Assembly (NCBI GenBank): GCA_018824365.1
Contig: JAHJGQ010000091.1
Coordinates: 1 to 36,014 of the forward strand
Direction of reading: 5' to 3'
Origin: Nanobdellota archaeon
GTDB lineage: Archaea > Nanobdellota > Nanobdellia > Woesearchaeales > GW2011-AR9
DNA: 36,014 bases
Under the pieces are notes generated by a model. It had not been told where the DNA came from. It worked only from the letters and a program-made list of their open reading frames with translations, and searched no databases. Below, piece by piece: positions 25,797-33,178 of this stretch. The translations under genes were made by a program, and so were the position numbers. Numbering within the stretch: position 1 is the first letter of the stretch; each line of letters starts with the position of its first letter.

Positions 25797-26881
25797 ATCT
25801 CTAAAATATCTTTATCTTTCAAACAATGATTAAGCATTAATCTCTGTCCAGGAAATTTAGTTGAGCTTCCCCAAACTCTTGCAAACTTAAACCGTTTAGG
25901 AAAATCTCTATGTAGTTTATTGCAAACATCATTAATCGTAGAATTACGTTTTATTATTAATGGTTCTTTCATGTCTGCATCCTTACCTGGCTCTTTCATA
26001 TAAATGCGGATAAAATCTAACTTTTGAAAAATTTTCTCTTTAAGAATTTCTATATTAATTCCTTGTTCGGCAGAGATAGCAAAATCTGCATTGAGTTCTT
26101 TCTTGATCTTAGAGACAGTTGCTACATCAGCCAAATCGGCTTTAGTGATACAAGTTATAGCAGGAATATATTTCTTATTTCCTTCGATACAATCAATAAA
26201 ATCATCTATGTCAATAGGACTTCTTATTAGCACTTCAGCATTAACTACTTTAAATTCCCTTAAAATCCTCTTTAATGTCTCGTCATCAACAGCTAATGGT
26301 ACTGTTTTGCCGATATGTATTCCGCCTTGAGATTTTTTCTTGATGTAAACTTCTGGTTTGACTTTGTTTACCCTAATATGGGAATCCCATACTTCTTTAA
26401 GGATTGCCGGATGATGTTCAGGATGATTTACATCAATTACAATCAAGACCATATCTGCCGTCCTGATTACTGTAAGTACTTCTTTTCCTCTTCCTTTACC
26501 TGATGCTGCACCACTTACTATTCCAGGAACGTCCAATATCTGAATCTTAGATTGCTTGTATTCCAACATACCAGGAATTACGGAAAGTGTCGTAAAAGCA
26601 TAAGCACCAACTTCGGAACTTGCTCCAGTAAGCTTGTTAAGCAAAGTAGATTTTCCCGCAGAAGGAAAACCTAATATGAGTATTGTCCCATCGCCTGATT
26701 TTCTTACTGAATAGCCATAATCTGATCTTCCAGTTTTCTTCTGCGTTCTTGATTCTTGTTTCTCTTTAAGCTGAGCAATTTTAGCTTTGACAATACCGAT
26801 ATGACCTTGAGTAGCTTTATTGTATTTAGTTTTCTTTAACTCATCTTCCAGTTCCTTAATCTTCTTATTATAATCCACCAT
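25784..26881 (-). CDS. drg: DRG-family GTPase (OBG-HflX superfamily)
   Basis: The 365-residue protein is an archaeal developmentally regulated GTP-binding protein. The N-terminal helix-turn-helix (KIKELEDELKKTKYNKATQGHIGIVKAKIAQLKE) is typical. G1 is GFPSAGKSTLLNKLTG (71-86), G3 is DVPGIV (about 117), and G4 is TKAD (about 248). A C-terminal TGS domain covers about 290-365 (IRIYMKEPGKDADMKEPLIIKRNSTINDVC, ending VLEIHLR-like DILEIHLR). The GxxSxGKGRGKEVLT loop is family-specific. DRGs bind ribosomes and relieve translational pausing with partner proteins. It is a single gene, convergent with the asparagine synthetase-like gene. Confidence 0.95.
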   Translation of the reverse strand: MVDYNKKIKELEDELKKTKYNKATQGHIGIVKAKIAQLKEKQESRTQKKTGRSDYGYSVRKSGDGTILILGFPSAGKSTLLNKLTGASSEVGAYAFTTLSVIPGMLEYKQSKIQILDVPGIVSGAASGKGRGKEVLTVIRTADMVLIVIDVNHPEHHPAILKEVWDSHIRVNKVKPEVYIKKKSQGGIHIGKTVPLAVDDETLKRILREFKVVNAEVLIRSPIDIDDFIDCIEGNKKYIPAITCITKADLADVATVSKIKKELNADFAISAEQGINIEILKEKIFQKLDFIRIYMKEPGKDADMKEPLIIKRNSTINDVCNKLHRDFPKRFKFARVWGSSTKFPGQRLMLNHCLKDKDILEIHLR

Positions 26882-26967
26882 GTAAGATAATCTTTATCTA
26901 TGACTTTTAATATTTTCCTATTTAATTTAAACTAGATATCTTTTACAGAGCCTAAAATATCGCAACG

Positions 26968-26976
26968 CTTATAAAG
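26968..26976 (+). promoter_or_regulatory. TATA box of the MscS-like gene
   Basis: CTTATAAAG is about 29 nt upstream of the ATG at 26998 with no ribosome binding site, matching the leaderless pattern. Confidence 0.55.
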
Positions 26977-26997
26977 TAAATTAAATGTTTATTCCTT

Positions 26998-27534
26998 ATG
27001 GCAAATGGAGTCGTAGAGGCTGCACAATCTTACATTTATACGATTATTGTAGGAGTAGTTATCCTGCTTGTCGGTTTTGGCTTAGGGATTCTTGCAAGAA
27101 AATTGATGCAGAAAGTTCTCAAAGAGATAGAACTTAACAAAATCATGGCCAAAGTTGGAATTACACATAATCTAGAAAGAGGCATAAGCATAATTATATC
27201 TTATCTTATTTATCTCGTTACCATCGTTTATTTTCTACGTCAGTTAGGTATAACTTCAGTTGTTTTATATCTTGTATTAGGAGGGATCCTTATGCTGATA
27301 ATTTTAACTTCTTTAGTAGGACTGAAAGATGTCATACCTAATTTTGTTGCCTGGTTGATTTTACAGAAAAGAGGTAACATTAAAGTTGGTAAAACAGTAG
27401 AAGTAAAAGAAATTTCCGGCAGGGTAGAAAAAGTGGGTTATCTTGAGACGGAAATCAAGACATATGGTGGAGATATCTTATATGTACCAAACACATTATT
27501 TCTAAAGTCAAAATTCAAAATAAAGAAAAATTAA
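26998..27534 (+). CDS. Small MscS-like mechanosensitive channel protein
   Basis: The 178-residue protein has an N-terminal membrane helix (YIYTIIVGVVILLVGFGLGILARKL), a second helix (SIIISYLIYLVTIVYFLRQLG) and a pore-type third helix rich in Leu and Gly (VVLYLVLGGILMLIILTSLVGLKDVIPNFVAWLIL). The beta domain follows with the MscS signature order RGNIKVGKTVEVKEISGRVEKVGYLETEIKTYGGDILYVPNTLFLKSKF. It stops right after this domain and lacks the large cytoplasmic alpha/beta cage, so it is shorter than E. coli MscS (286 residues). It likely releases solutes on hypo-osmotic shock. Confidence 0.85.
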   Translation: MANGVVEAAQSYIYTIIVGVVILLVGFGLGILARKLMQKVLKEIELNKIMAKVGITHNLERGISIIISYLIYLVTIVYFLRQLGITSVVLYLVLGGILMLIILTSLVGLKDVIPNFVAWLILQKRGNIKVGKTVEVKEISGRVEKVGYLETEIKTYGGDILYVPNTLFLKSKFKIKKN

Positions 27535-27671
27535 ATTGATTGTTGATATTTTGTTTTCTTGATGTCATAAACGATTGATGTCGTTTTTGTGGATGCAAAA
27601 ATAGCTAAACTGTGCCATTCATCCATTGACTAAAGTCGATGTTTTTCTGGCTATTTTTTTGCATAATATGT
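27535..27671. repeat. Inverted-repeat hairpin between convergent genes
   Basis: TGCAAAAATAGC (27594-27605) pairs with GCTATTTTTTTGCA (27650-27663), with two extra T in the right arm. Inside the loop a second hairpin forms from CATTGACT (27624-27631) and AGTCGATG (27634-27641). Upstream there is a direct repeat of TTGATGTC. The structure lies between the ends of the MscS-like gene and prefoldin beta, so it may act as a bidirectional 3' end or be a small RNA. Confidence 0.55.
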
Positions 27672-27992
27672 TTACTCATTCTTTTTGAATTTATCAACAA
27701 CTTCTTTTTGAAGTTCTTCAATGTTTTTTTTAAGTCTCTCTTCCTGCTTAACAAAATTGTTAAGACGGATCACGGCTATATCTTTTTTTTCATTGATGTC
27801 TTTTGAAAGGTTATCTTTAGAAGAAGCAACCATGATATTTCCGATGATTTTGTAAGCTTTGTCAGTTACTTTCAGTTCGCTCAATGCAGATTCAAACTCA
27901 ACAATTGAATTTTGTATCTGCTGCTTCTGTAAAAGAGTATTCTGTAAATTCTGCTGCAATATTTGTAGCTGGCTTATCTTTGTTGAGTTCAT
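27672..27992 (-). CDS. pfdB: Prefoldin subunit beta
   Basis: The 106-residue protein has two long heptad-rich helices (about 1-45 and 65-104) joined by the beta-hairpin region VTDKAYKIIGNIMVASSKDNLSKDINEKK. This is the family layout of archaeal prefoldin beta. The alpha2-beta4 hexamer captures unfolded proteins and passes them to the thermosome. The KAYKIIGNIMV strand is the recognisable core. It is the last gene of the minus-strand run L37Ae-rpoP-pfdB, a neighbourhood conserved in archaea. A TATA-like ATTTATATC 30 nt upstream indicates that it can also be transcribed alone. Confidence 0.88.
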   Translation of the reverse strand: MNSTKISQLQILQQNLQNTLLQKQQIQNSIVEFESALSELKVTDKAYKIIGNIMVASSKDNLSKDINEKKDIAVIRLNNFVKQEERLKKNIEELQKEVVDKFKKNE

Positions 27993-28013
27993 TTTTTAAA
28001 AATAGTCTAAAAT

Positions 28014-28022
28014 GATATAAAT
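28014..28022 (-). promoter_or_regulatory. TATA box of prefoldin beta
   Basis: On the minus strand ATTTATATC lies 30 nt upstream of the ATG at 27992, giving leaderless geometry inside the gap below rpoP. Confidence 0.45.
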
Positions 28023-28046
28023 GATATCTTTTTGTAAGTTGCTAAC

Positions 28047-28181
28047 TTATCTGGCTTTTACATTTACAATAGTACGGCGATCTTTATATAGAACTTTTCC
28101 ACCACAATAAGGGCACCTAACCCTTACAGCAATATTTTCAGCTTCTATTTTTTTTCCACAATCAAAACATATGTAATACAT
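28047..28181 (-). CDS. rpoP: DNA-directed RNA polymerase subunit P (Rpo12)
   Basis: This 44-residue gene reads MYYICFDCGKKIEAENIAVR and ends in RTIVNVKAR. Cys5, Cys8, Cys23 and Cys26 form the zinc ribbon (CFDC and CPYC). It is the small RpoP/Rpb12-like subunit that stabilises the RpoB-RpoD-L-N assembly platform of archaeal RNA polymerase. It lies 11 nt downstream of L37Ae, the arrangement common in archaea. A GGATG-type ribosome-binding motif sits a few bases before the ATG. The length is normal for the family. Confidence 0.95.
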   Translation of the reverse strand: MYYICFDCGKKIEAENIAVRVRCPYCGGKVLYKDRRTIVNVKAR

Positions 28182-28192
28182 TTTTTCACATC

Positions 28193-28387
28193 CTATGAGA
28201 TAGAGTAAGCTTTTCCAGTAAACTTAACTTCACAATACCTACATTGCCAAATTCCAAGTGCAACACGTTTTACACCAGTCTTATTACAAGAAGGGCATTT
28301 ATGTTTTGCTCTTTGTTGAGACTCAATCTTAGCAAATTTGCTCTTTGTGCTTCTTCCGTACCTTGCTCCAAATCTTTTAGTTGGCAT
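28193..28387 (-). CDS. rpl37ae: 50S ribosomal protein L37Ae (eL43)
   Basis: The 64-residue protein has the L37Ae start TKRFGARYGRSTKSKFAKIE, with the four zinc cysteines Cys31, Cys34, Cys49 and Cys52 (HKCPSCNKTGVKR and WQCRYC). It is slightly shorter than the usual 70-90 residues because the C-terminal tail is cut to KFTGKAYSIS. It belongs to the large ribosomal subunit. It heads the L37Ae-rpoP-pfdB run and follows tRNA-Pro on the same strand with an 83-nt T-rich gap. Confidence 0.93.
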   Translation of the reverse strand: MPTKRFGARYGRSTKSKFAKIESQQRAKHKCPSCNKTGVKRVALGIWQCRYCEVKFTGKAYSIS

Positions 28388-28470
28388 TTTCTTATGTTAT
28401 TTATTTTTTTAATGGTTTATTTTTTAAATTTTTTTAAATTTTCTTTGATTTTTTTGATTGAATATTAAAG

Positions 28471-28591
28471 TGGGGCTGCCCAGACAATCAAATTGACGCT
28501 TTTAGTCGTTGTTAACTTCACCGCCAATTATTTGAACTGGGGTCCAGAGGTCCCAAACCTCTAATGCTGGACCAAGCTACACCACAGCCCC
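28471..28591 (-). tRNA. tRNA-Pro (TGG) with an intron inside the T-loop
   Basis: On the minus strand the acceptor GGGGCTG (28591-28585) pairs with CAGCCCC (28478-28472), with discriminator A at 28471. The D-arm, the anticodon stem AGAGG/CCTCT and the loop TTTGGGA give anticodon TGG. The T-stem strands CCCAG and CTGGG (28483-28479) are separated by 53 nt instead of 7. Removing 46 nt (28485-28530) leaves the perfect T-loop TTCAAAT. The intron has an 8-bp inner helix (AATTGGCG with CGTCAATT, one G-T pair), 3-nt bulges AA|T and TG|T, and a 4-position central helix with one T-T mismatch. This places the intron between positions 59 and 60. A one-base shift gives the same mature sequence. Confidence 0.93.
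28485..28530 (-). other. 46-nt T-loop intron of tRNA-Pro
   Basis: The predicted bulge-helix-bulge lies directly on the T-stem. The outer helix is CCCAG/CTGGG, the 3' bulge TG|T, the central helix TTCA with TGAT (one mismatch), the 5' bulge AA|T, and the inner helix 8 bp. Boundaries may shift by one base because T occurs at both ends. Confidence 0.8.
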
Positions 28592-28653
28592 AAGGTATAT
28601 TTATAAATATTTTGTTAAAAATAGGGGGTTTGTTTAAAAGATTTATGGTGTCT

Positions 28654-29697
28654 TTAACTTAATCTCACTTTTAATAACTCTTTTGAAGCTCTTGTTAAGA
28701 TTCTTGCTTTGTTGTTGAAAATGATGGTATCTTCAATTCTCAATCCATATTTCTGGGGAAAATAAATTCCCGGTTCTATAGTAAAAACCTGGTTTTTTAT
28801 TACTTTTTGCTTATTTTCTCGTGAAAAAGAGGGGAATTCATGAATATCGATACCAAGACCATGACCAAGCTTATGAATGAAGAAAGATGAAAGATTACCC
28901 AAATTTTTTCGAACATTTTCTTCTAATGAAAAAAAATGACTTCCAGAAGCAATATGTCTTATCGTCTTTGTTTGGATCTCTGATAATTTATAGTAGAGTT
29001 GTTTTTCTTCTTCACTTATTGTGTCTAAATACAATACGCGGGACATGTCAGAGCAATAATTTTGGTAACGAGCGCCAAAATCGAGCAACAAAAAACCTTT
29101 TCTTAGCTTTTCAGAGGAAGTTTGATGATGAGGAATAGCAGCATTCTTACCGGAGGCCACAATCGTCGGAAAAGAAAGATCTGCGCCTTGTTCACGAATA
29201 TTCTTTTCTAAGAAAAAAGCCACATCTTGTTCTGTACGGATCTTTTTAAGAGAAAAATTGGCTACAAGATCATTAAATGAATTGGTGGTTATTTGGCATG
29301 CATGAGATATCTTATTAATCTCTTCAGGAATCTTTTGTGAACGCAGTTTAAGTAATACCAATGAGATATCGATAAAAATTGCTTTAGGAAATGCTTTCTT
29401 TAATTTTTCATAATAAGATAAAGGGATATTTTCTTTATTTATCCCAATTTTCATATTTTTTTTATCCGCTATTTCCTTTTCCCAATCTTTATTCAAGTTT
29501 ACTATTTCAATATTTTTTAATTTTGGCTTTAAATCAAGCTCAGACAGATAAAAATAAGCATCATTTGGTGAAATTGTAAGGATTGCTTTAGAAGGTTTCA
29601 TCTGAGTAAAATAAGTTATGTTAGAATCAGGAGAAATCAAAAAAGCCAAATCTATTTCTTCCCTATTAAGATATTTCTGGAAAATTTTTAATTTCAT
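28654..29697 (-). CDS. pepQ: M24-family Xaa-Pro aminopeptidase
   Basis: From the ATG at 29697 the protein has 347 residues, normal for PepQ/Xaa-Pro peptidases. The N-terminal creatinase-like domain (MKLKIFQKYLNREEIDLAFLISPDSNITYFTQ) is followed by the pita-bread catalytic domain. Metal ligands are visible as Asp in LLLDFGARYQNYCSDMSRVLYL (two Asp), His in FFIHKLGHGLGIDIHEFPSF, Glu in FTIEPGIYFP and Glu in GLRIEDTIIF. An open frame continues 80 codons upstream, but that part is unlike protein and unlike any family member. A TTTTTAAG box about 28 nt above 29697 supports the shorter start. Confidence 0.9.
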   Translation of the reverse strand: MKLKIFQKYLNREEIDLAFLISPDSNITYFTQMKPSKAILTISPNDAYFYLSELDLKPKLKNIEIVNLNKDWEKEIADKKNMKIGINKENIPLSYYEKLKKAFPKAIFIDISLVLLKLRSQKIPEEINKISHACQITTNSFNDLVANFSLKKIRTEQDVAFFLEKNIREQGADLSFPTIVASGKNAAIPHHQTSSEKLRKGFLLLDFGARYQNYCSDMSRVLYLDTISEEEKQLYYKLSEIQTKTIRHIASGSHFFSLEENVRKNLGNLSSFFIHKLGHGLGIDIHEFPSFSRENKQKVIKNQVFTIEPGIYFPQKYGLRIEDTIIFNNKARILTRASKELLKVRLS

Positions 29698-30137
29698 GGA
29701 TATGATAGTTTTTTGCTGCTTAAAAAACCTTCTGGTATTTGGTATGTAATAGGTCAGCTTGCACGGCACGATTATTTTTGGCTCAAATTCATATAGGACA
29801 CAAAAAGTGCTGAAAGAGCATTCGCACAAAAAAGAAACTACTTTTTTGGCATCCCAGAAAAATCGTTGTTTTTCTGTGGACATAACACGGACTAAAGTCT
29901 GGCTCTTTCTGCTCTTTTTCGTGTAAAATCTTAACAACTTAATTTAAGCTCAACTTGCCAAAAATGTACCTCCATTGGCAAAGCAGACCTATTACTTACA
30001 GTATTTGCCTCTAGACTTTTCCTAGCTTTAATGATCATATTTTGATTATTTTAAAATACATTTATTGTTTTTCATAGAACTAAGAACTTTAAAAAAACCC
30101 CAAAACAATTATAAACACCAAAAATAAGGTTTTTGAT
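29698..30137. other. 440-nt non-coding region with several hairpins
   Basis: The region between the divergent M24 and M16 peptidase genes has no convincing protein. It holds an 11-bp hairpin with one bulged T (29852-29862 with 29869-29880: TCCCAGAAAAA, loop TCGTTG, TTTTTCTGTGGA). A CGGACT/AGTCTG hairpin at 29888-29901 is enclosed by ACACG (29885-29889) and CGTGT (29920-29924). A perfect TTGCCAA/TTGGCAA inverted repeat lies at 29955-29961 and 29975-29981. Base composition is richer in GC than the flanks. It may encode a structured RNA, but I cannot name a family or the strand. Confidence 0.45.
30108..30116 (+). promoter_or_regulatory. TATA box of the M16 peptidase gene
   Basis: ATTATAAAC is about 29 nt upstream of the ATG at 30138 with no ribosome binding site, consistent with leaderless translation. 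Confidence 0.5.
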
Positions 30138-31340
30138 ATGAAAAAAGTGGTGCTACCTAATGGTCTAACGATTATTTTTGAAAAGAAAATGGGTAATTCG
30201 GTAGTTATAGAAGTTATGGTTAATGTAGGTAGTAATATCGAGAAAAAAAATGAAAGGGGAATTTCCCATTTTCTTGAACATATACTTTTTGAGGGTACTG
30301 AAAAAAGGCCAAACAATAGAGAGATTTCCAACGAAATTGAAAAGATAGGTGGAGATTTTAATGCTTATACTTCTTACGAGAAAACGTGTTTTCATATAAA
30401 AGTTCTAAAAAAATATTTCAATACCGCAGTAGATGTATTAGCTGACATCATGCTTAATTCTTTGTTCAGAGAAGAAGATATCACTAAAGAAAAGAATATA
30501 GTCCTAAAAGAGATTGATATGATTCTTGATGAGCCAAAATACAGCCAATGGATATTACTGCAAAAAAATCTTTTTGAAAAACACCCCTGCCGTTATCCAA
30601 CTTATGGTGATGAAAAGATTATCAAAAATCTTAACAGAAAAAAAGTAACTGATTTTTTTAACAAGCATTATGTCGCAAGTAATGTGGTTATTTCTATAGT
30701 GGGGGATGTTGATAATTGGAAAGAGGAAGTGATGAACAAGTTCACTCTCAAAAAAGGAAAGACGTTTAAGCATCCAATGGTAGAAGAACCAAAATCTAAA
30801 AATAATAAAATTAAGAAAATTAAGAAAGATATCATTAACACGCACATAGTTATTGGTTTTAAGACGGTCCCTAGAATAAATAAAGACTCTTATGTTCTTG
30901 ATGTCATCAACGGAATATTGGGCAGAGGACAAAGCGGAAAAATGTTTACAGAAATAAGAAGCAAAAAAGGTCTTGCTTATGATGTAGGTACCCAAAGTTT
31001 GACAAATAAGAGTTTCGGATATTTTGCTGTCTATGCGACAATCGATAAGAGAAATATTAAACAGGTCAAAAACATAATTTTACAGGAATTGGATTATTTG
31101 AAAAAGATATCTCAAAGTGAATTGAAAGAAGCGAAAGATTATATTGAAGGTGATTATCTTTTAGAGATAGAAGATTCACAGAAAGTTGCTGATCAGTTAT
31201 TGGCTTGGGAACTGATGGGAGATGCAAAACTGATGAAAGATTATGTTAAGAATGTCCGTAATGTTGGAATTTCTGACGTGAGAAGAGTAGCACAAAAGTA
31301 TTTTAACAATTATACAATGATAATGCTGGAAGGGAAATAA
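30138..31340 (+). CDS. M16-family zinc metallopeptidase
   Basis: The 400-residue protein is a single-subunit processing-peptidase-like (M16B) enzyme. The inverted zinc motif HxxEH is HFLEH (His44, Glu47, His48), and the distal ligand is Glu125 in KNIVLKEIDMILDEP. The domain also shows GGDFNAYTSYEKTCFHIKVL, and the C-terminal inactive half has the substrate R/Y loop GRGQSGKMFTEIRSKKGLAYDVGT. The length fits one M16B chain of about 400-430 residues. It probably degrades or processes peptides in the cytoplasm, as no signal peptide is present. It is divergent from the M24 peptidase. Confidence 0.92.
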   Translation: MKKVVLPNGLTIIFEKKMGNSVVIEVMVNVGSNIEKKNERGISHFLEHILFEGTEKRPNNREISNEIEKIGGDFNAYTSYEKTCFHIKVLKKYFNTAVDVLADIMLNSLFREEDITKEKNIVLKEIDMILDEPKYSQWILLQKNLFEKHPCRYPTYGDEKIIKNLNRKKVTDFFNKHYVASNVVISIVGDVDNWKEEVMNKFTLKKGKTFKHPMVEEPKSKNNKIKKIKKDIINTHIVIGFKTVPRINKDSYVLDVINGILGRGQSGKMFTEIRSKKGLAYDVGTQSLTNKSFGYFAVYATIDKRNIKQVKNIILQELDYLKKISQSELKEAKDYIEGDYLLEIEDSQKVADQLLAWELMGDAKLMKDYVKNVRNVGISDVRRVAQKYFNNYTMIMLEGK

Positions 31341-31362
31341 AGATTTATTTATGATAAGCTAT

Positions 31363-32382
31363 TTATGAATAAGCTTCCAAAGCCAACTTATCTAATTTCC
31401 CTTTATTTTTTTGAAATGGTTCTAAAAGAATATTAATCTCATTAGCCAATCTATTCTTTAAATCTAAAGGATGGAGTTCTTTATTTACAAACGCAGTCTC
31501 AACCTCACCATAAGAATTAAATTCAATGTTCCCACCAAACTTTTCAGGACGTTCAATGATAAATTTTTCTCTTTTATCTTCTTTCAAGACCATAATAACA
31601 TGTTTGAGGAAAGCTAATACGCCATTATCTTCCACTATTCCTGCTTCACAATGAGCTTTATTTAGTTTATTTTTCACTGTTTTTGGATCATCCAATAGGT
31701 CTATTTTTGATTTTGGATCAGAAGCAGACATTTTCTTGCCGGTTAAACCCGGAATCATCGGAGTCATGACTTCTATTCTTGACTTGTAACCAAGTTTTGG
31801 TAAATTTTCTCTGGCATACATTAAGATCTTTCTTTGATCAACACCACCATATTGTACATCTACACCTAAATATTGTTCATCTAAAGCCTGCATCAAAGGA
31901 TATAGTAAACCAGATAATTTTGGTGATTCTCCAAATTTAACAACATCAGAAGCGGCTTTTGAGGCATCATGGATAGTAGTAGTCGTAGAAAGTTTTAATG
32001 TATCAAGGATAAAATCTTCTTTTAATTGGTAACTTGTTCCTTTAACTATCTCAAAATTTTTAATATCCGTACCAATAGATTTAAACATTAAAGGGATTAT
32101 AGTTGAATAATAGTTGTACCTTTTTTCTAAAACATCCCAAGGACAATTGTCTAAAGCTCCGTGAAGATCTGCTAAAAGAAGTTTTACTTTAAAACCAGCT
32201 TTCAAGAAATCAGCTAATTTAATCACCCAGATAAAATAAGCTATGTGGGGCTTCCCCGTTATTGCTGTGCCTAAATAAACAATAGGCTGCTTCTTTTTTG
32301 TTAATAATTCTAACAATTCTTCTTCCGATATGATTTCTTGAGTATTTCTTTTGATAAGATTCAGTCTTTCTTCAGGAGTCAT
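31363..32382 (-). CDS. tyrS: Tyrosyl-tRNA synthetase
   Basis: The 339-residue protein has archaeal/eukaryotic TyrRS length. The HIGH-type motif is GKPHIAYF (43-50) after IVYLGTAITG. The tyrosine pocket includes YPLMQALDEQYLGVDVQYGGVDQRKILMYARE, and the class I KMSKS loop is GKKMSASDPKSKI (about 213-225). The C-terminal anticodon-binding part is short, as usual for archaea. It charges tRNA-Tyr with tyrosine. A TATA-like TATTTAAAC lies about 33 nt upstream of the ATG. It converges with the M16 gene. Confidence 0.96.
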   Translation of the reverse strand: MTPEERLNLIKRNTQEIISEEELLELLTKKKQPIVYLGTAITGKPHIAYFIWVIKLADFLKAGFKVKLLLADLHGALDNCPWDVLEKRYNYYSTIIPLMFKSIGTDIKNFEIVKGTSYQLKEDFILDTLKLSTTTTIHDASKAASDVVKFGESPKLSGLLYPLMQALDEQYLGVDVQYGGVDQRKILMYARENLPKLGYKSRIEVMTPMIPGLTGKKMSASDPKSKIDLLDDPKTVKNKLNKAHCEAGIVEDNGVLAFLKHVIMVLKEDKREKFIIERPEKFGGNIEFNSYGEVETAFVNKELHPLDLKNRLANEINILLEPFQKNKGKLDKLALEAYS

Positions 32383-32448
32383 ATAAATATGTAGAAAAAA
32401 CCATAGTTTAAATATTTAATGGGAGAATTATTATAAAAATCAGTAAAA

Positions 32449-32456
32449 TATAAATA
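32449..32456 (+). promoter_or_regulatory. TATA box positioned for a mini-ORF ahead of the HAD gene
   Basis: TATAAATA begins 29 nt before the ATG at 32478, the same spacing as leaderless genes in this window. The mRNA should start at the mini-ORF, about 60 nt above the HAD start. Confidence 0.5.
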
Positions 32457-32477
32457 TCCAACGTGTAACTAAGTGTT

Positions 32478-32546
32478 ATGAGGGCATTAATCATGACAAA
32501 ACTATTCTTTTTGATTTTTTGTGGAGGAAATATTAAAGATGATTAA
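32478..32546 (+). CDS. 22-codon leader ORF overlapping the HAD start
   Basis: ATG at 32478 opens MRALIMTKLFFLIFCGGNIKDD and stops at TAA 32544-32546, overlapping the HAD start (32539) by 8 nt in another frame. The TATA spacing predicts that the transcript begins at this ATG. The HAD ribosome-binding motif GGAGG (32523-32527) lies inside it. Translation of the short frame could therefore gate the HAD gene. The peptide is hydrophobic in the middle. The evidence is purely positional. Confidence 0.4.
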   Translation: MRALIMTKLFFLIFCGGNIKDD

Positions 32547-33177
32547 AGTAATTATTCTTGATTTGTGGGGTACGCTTGTAGAAAATGGTGTTTGGAGTCC
32601 AATCAAGCAGGTAAAAAACATTTTAGGTATTAAGAGCCCTTTTTCTGAATATGTAGTCAGGATGGAAAGGGCAATGATGACAGAAAAATATCCTACATTG
32701 AAAGAAGCTTTTGAAAATATATGTAAAGAGTTTAATGTAGAATGTGAACAAGAAAAAATAGAAATGCTTATCGGCATGTGGAATAAATCTTGGATGTTAG
32801 CACGGCCTTATGAAGAAGCTATGGAAGAATTGAGAAAACTTGGTGAAAAATATAAATTGGTGTTAGTTTCCAATACTGATTGTTTCTCAGTTAATCAAGT
32901 CCTAGATAAATTCAAAATGAGAGAATTCTTTGATAATATATTCCTTTCTTATGAAGTTCATCTGATTAAGACAGATAAAAATTTCTTAAAAACAGTACTA
33001 GATGATATAGGTTATAATGTTGAGGAATGTGTTATTGTCGGTGACAGTATACAAAGCGACATGGTTGCTGCAAAAAGGCTGGGAATGAAAGCTATCCTTG
33101 TTGATCGTAAAAATACAAGGGATTTTCATCCTAAAATCAAAAATCTTAAAGAATTGGAGAAAGCTTTGGAATTTTAA
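32539..33177 (+). CDS. HAD-superfamily hydrolase
   Basis: The 212-residue protein starts MIKVIILDLWGTLVENG. Motif I is DLWGTL, with nucleophile Asp8 but Trp where many members have Asp in the second position. Motif II is VLVSNTD, the motif III lysine lies in EVHLIKTDKNFL, and motif IV is VIVGDSIQSDMVAAKRLGMKAILVDR. An alpha-helical type C1 cap lies between about residues 15 and 90. The substrate is unknown. Some HADs lacking the second Asp are not phosphatases. GGAGG at 32523-32527 decides this start over an in-frame GTG at 32521. RNase Z starts 1 nt after its stop. Confidence 0.88.
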   Translation: MIKVIILDLWGTLVENGVWSPIKQVKNILGIKSPFSEYVVRMERAMMTEKYPTLKEAFENICKEFNVECEQEKIEMLIGMWNKSWMLARPYEEAMEELRKLGEKYKLVLVSNTDCFSVNQVLDKFKMREFFDNIFLSYEVHLIKTDKNFLKTVLDDIGYNVEECVIVGDSIQSDMVAAKRLGMKAILVDRKNTRDFHPKIKNLKELEKALEF

Positions 33178-33178
33178 A

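Noticed and set aside
27555-27585. C/D box guide RNA near the mscS-like stop
   Set aside because: TTGATGTC occurs twice but lacks the final A of a C box, and no matching D boxes are in place.
29698-29937. 80-codon N-terminal extension of the M24 peptidase
   Set aside because: The extension has no similarity to the family, is rich in Phe, Cys and Lys, and spans strong hairpins. The start at 29697 gives normal length and has a TATA-like box at the right distance.
29870-30025. RNase P RNA on the minus strand
   Set aside because: AGGAAAAGTC and ACAGAA-like strings occur about 140 nt apart, but the conserved cores do not match well and the length is too short. A covariance search would decide.
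33098-33178. Upstream start for RNase Z
   Set aside because: It would overlap the HAD gene and add 27 residues unlike the family. The ATG at 33179 begins exactly at the conserved first strand.
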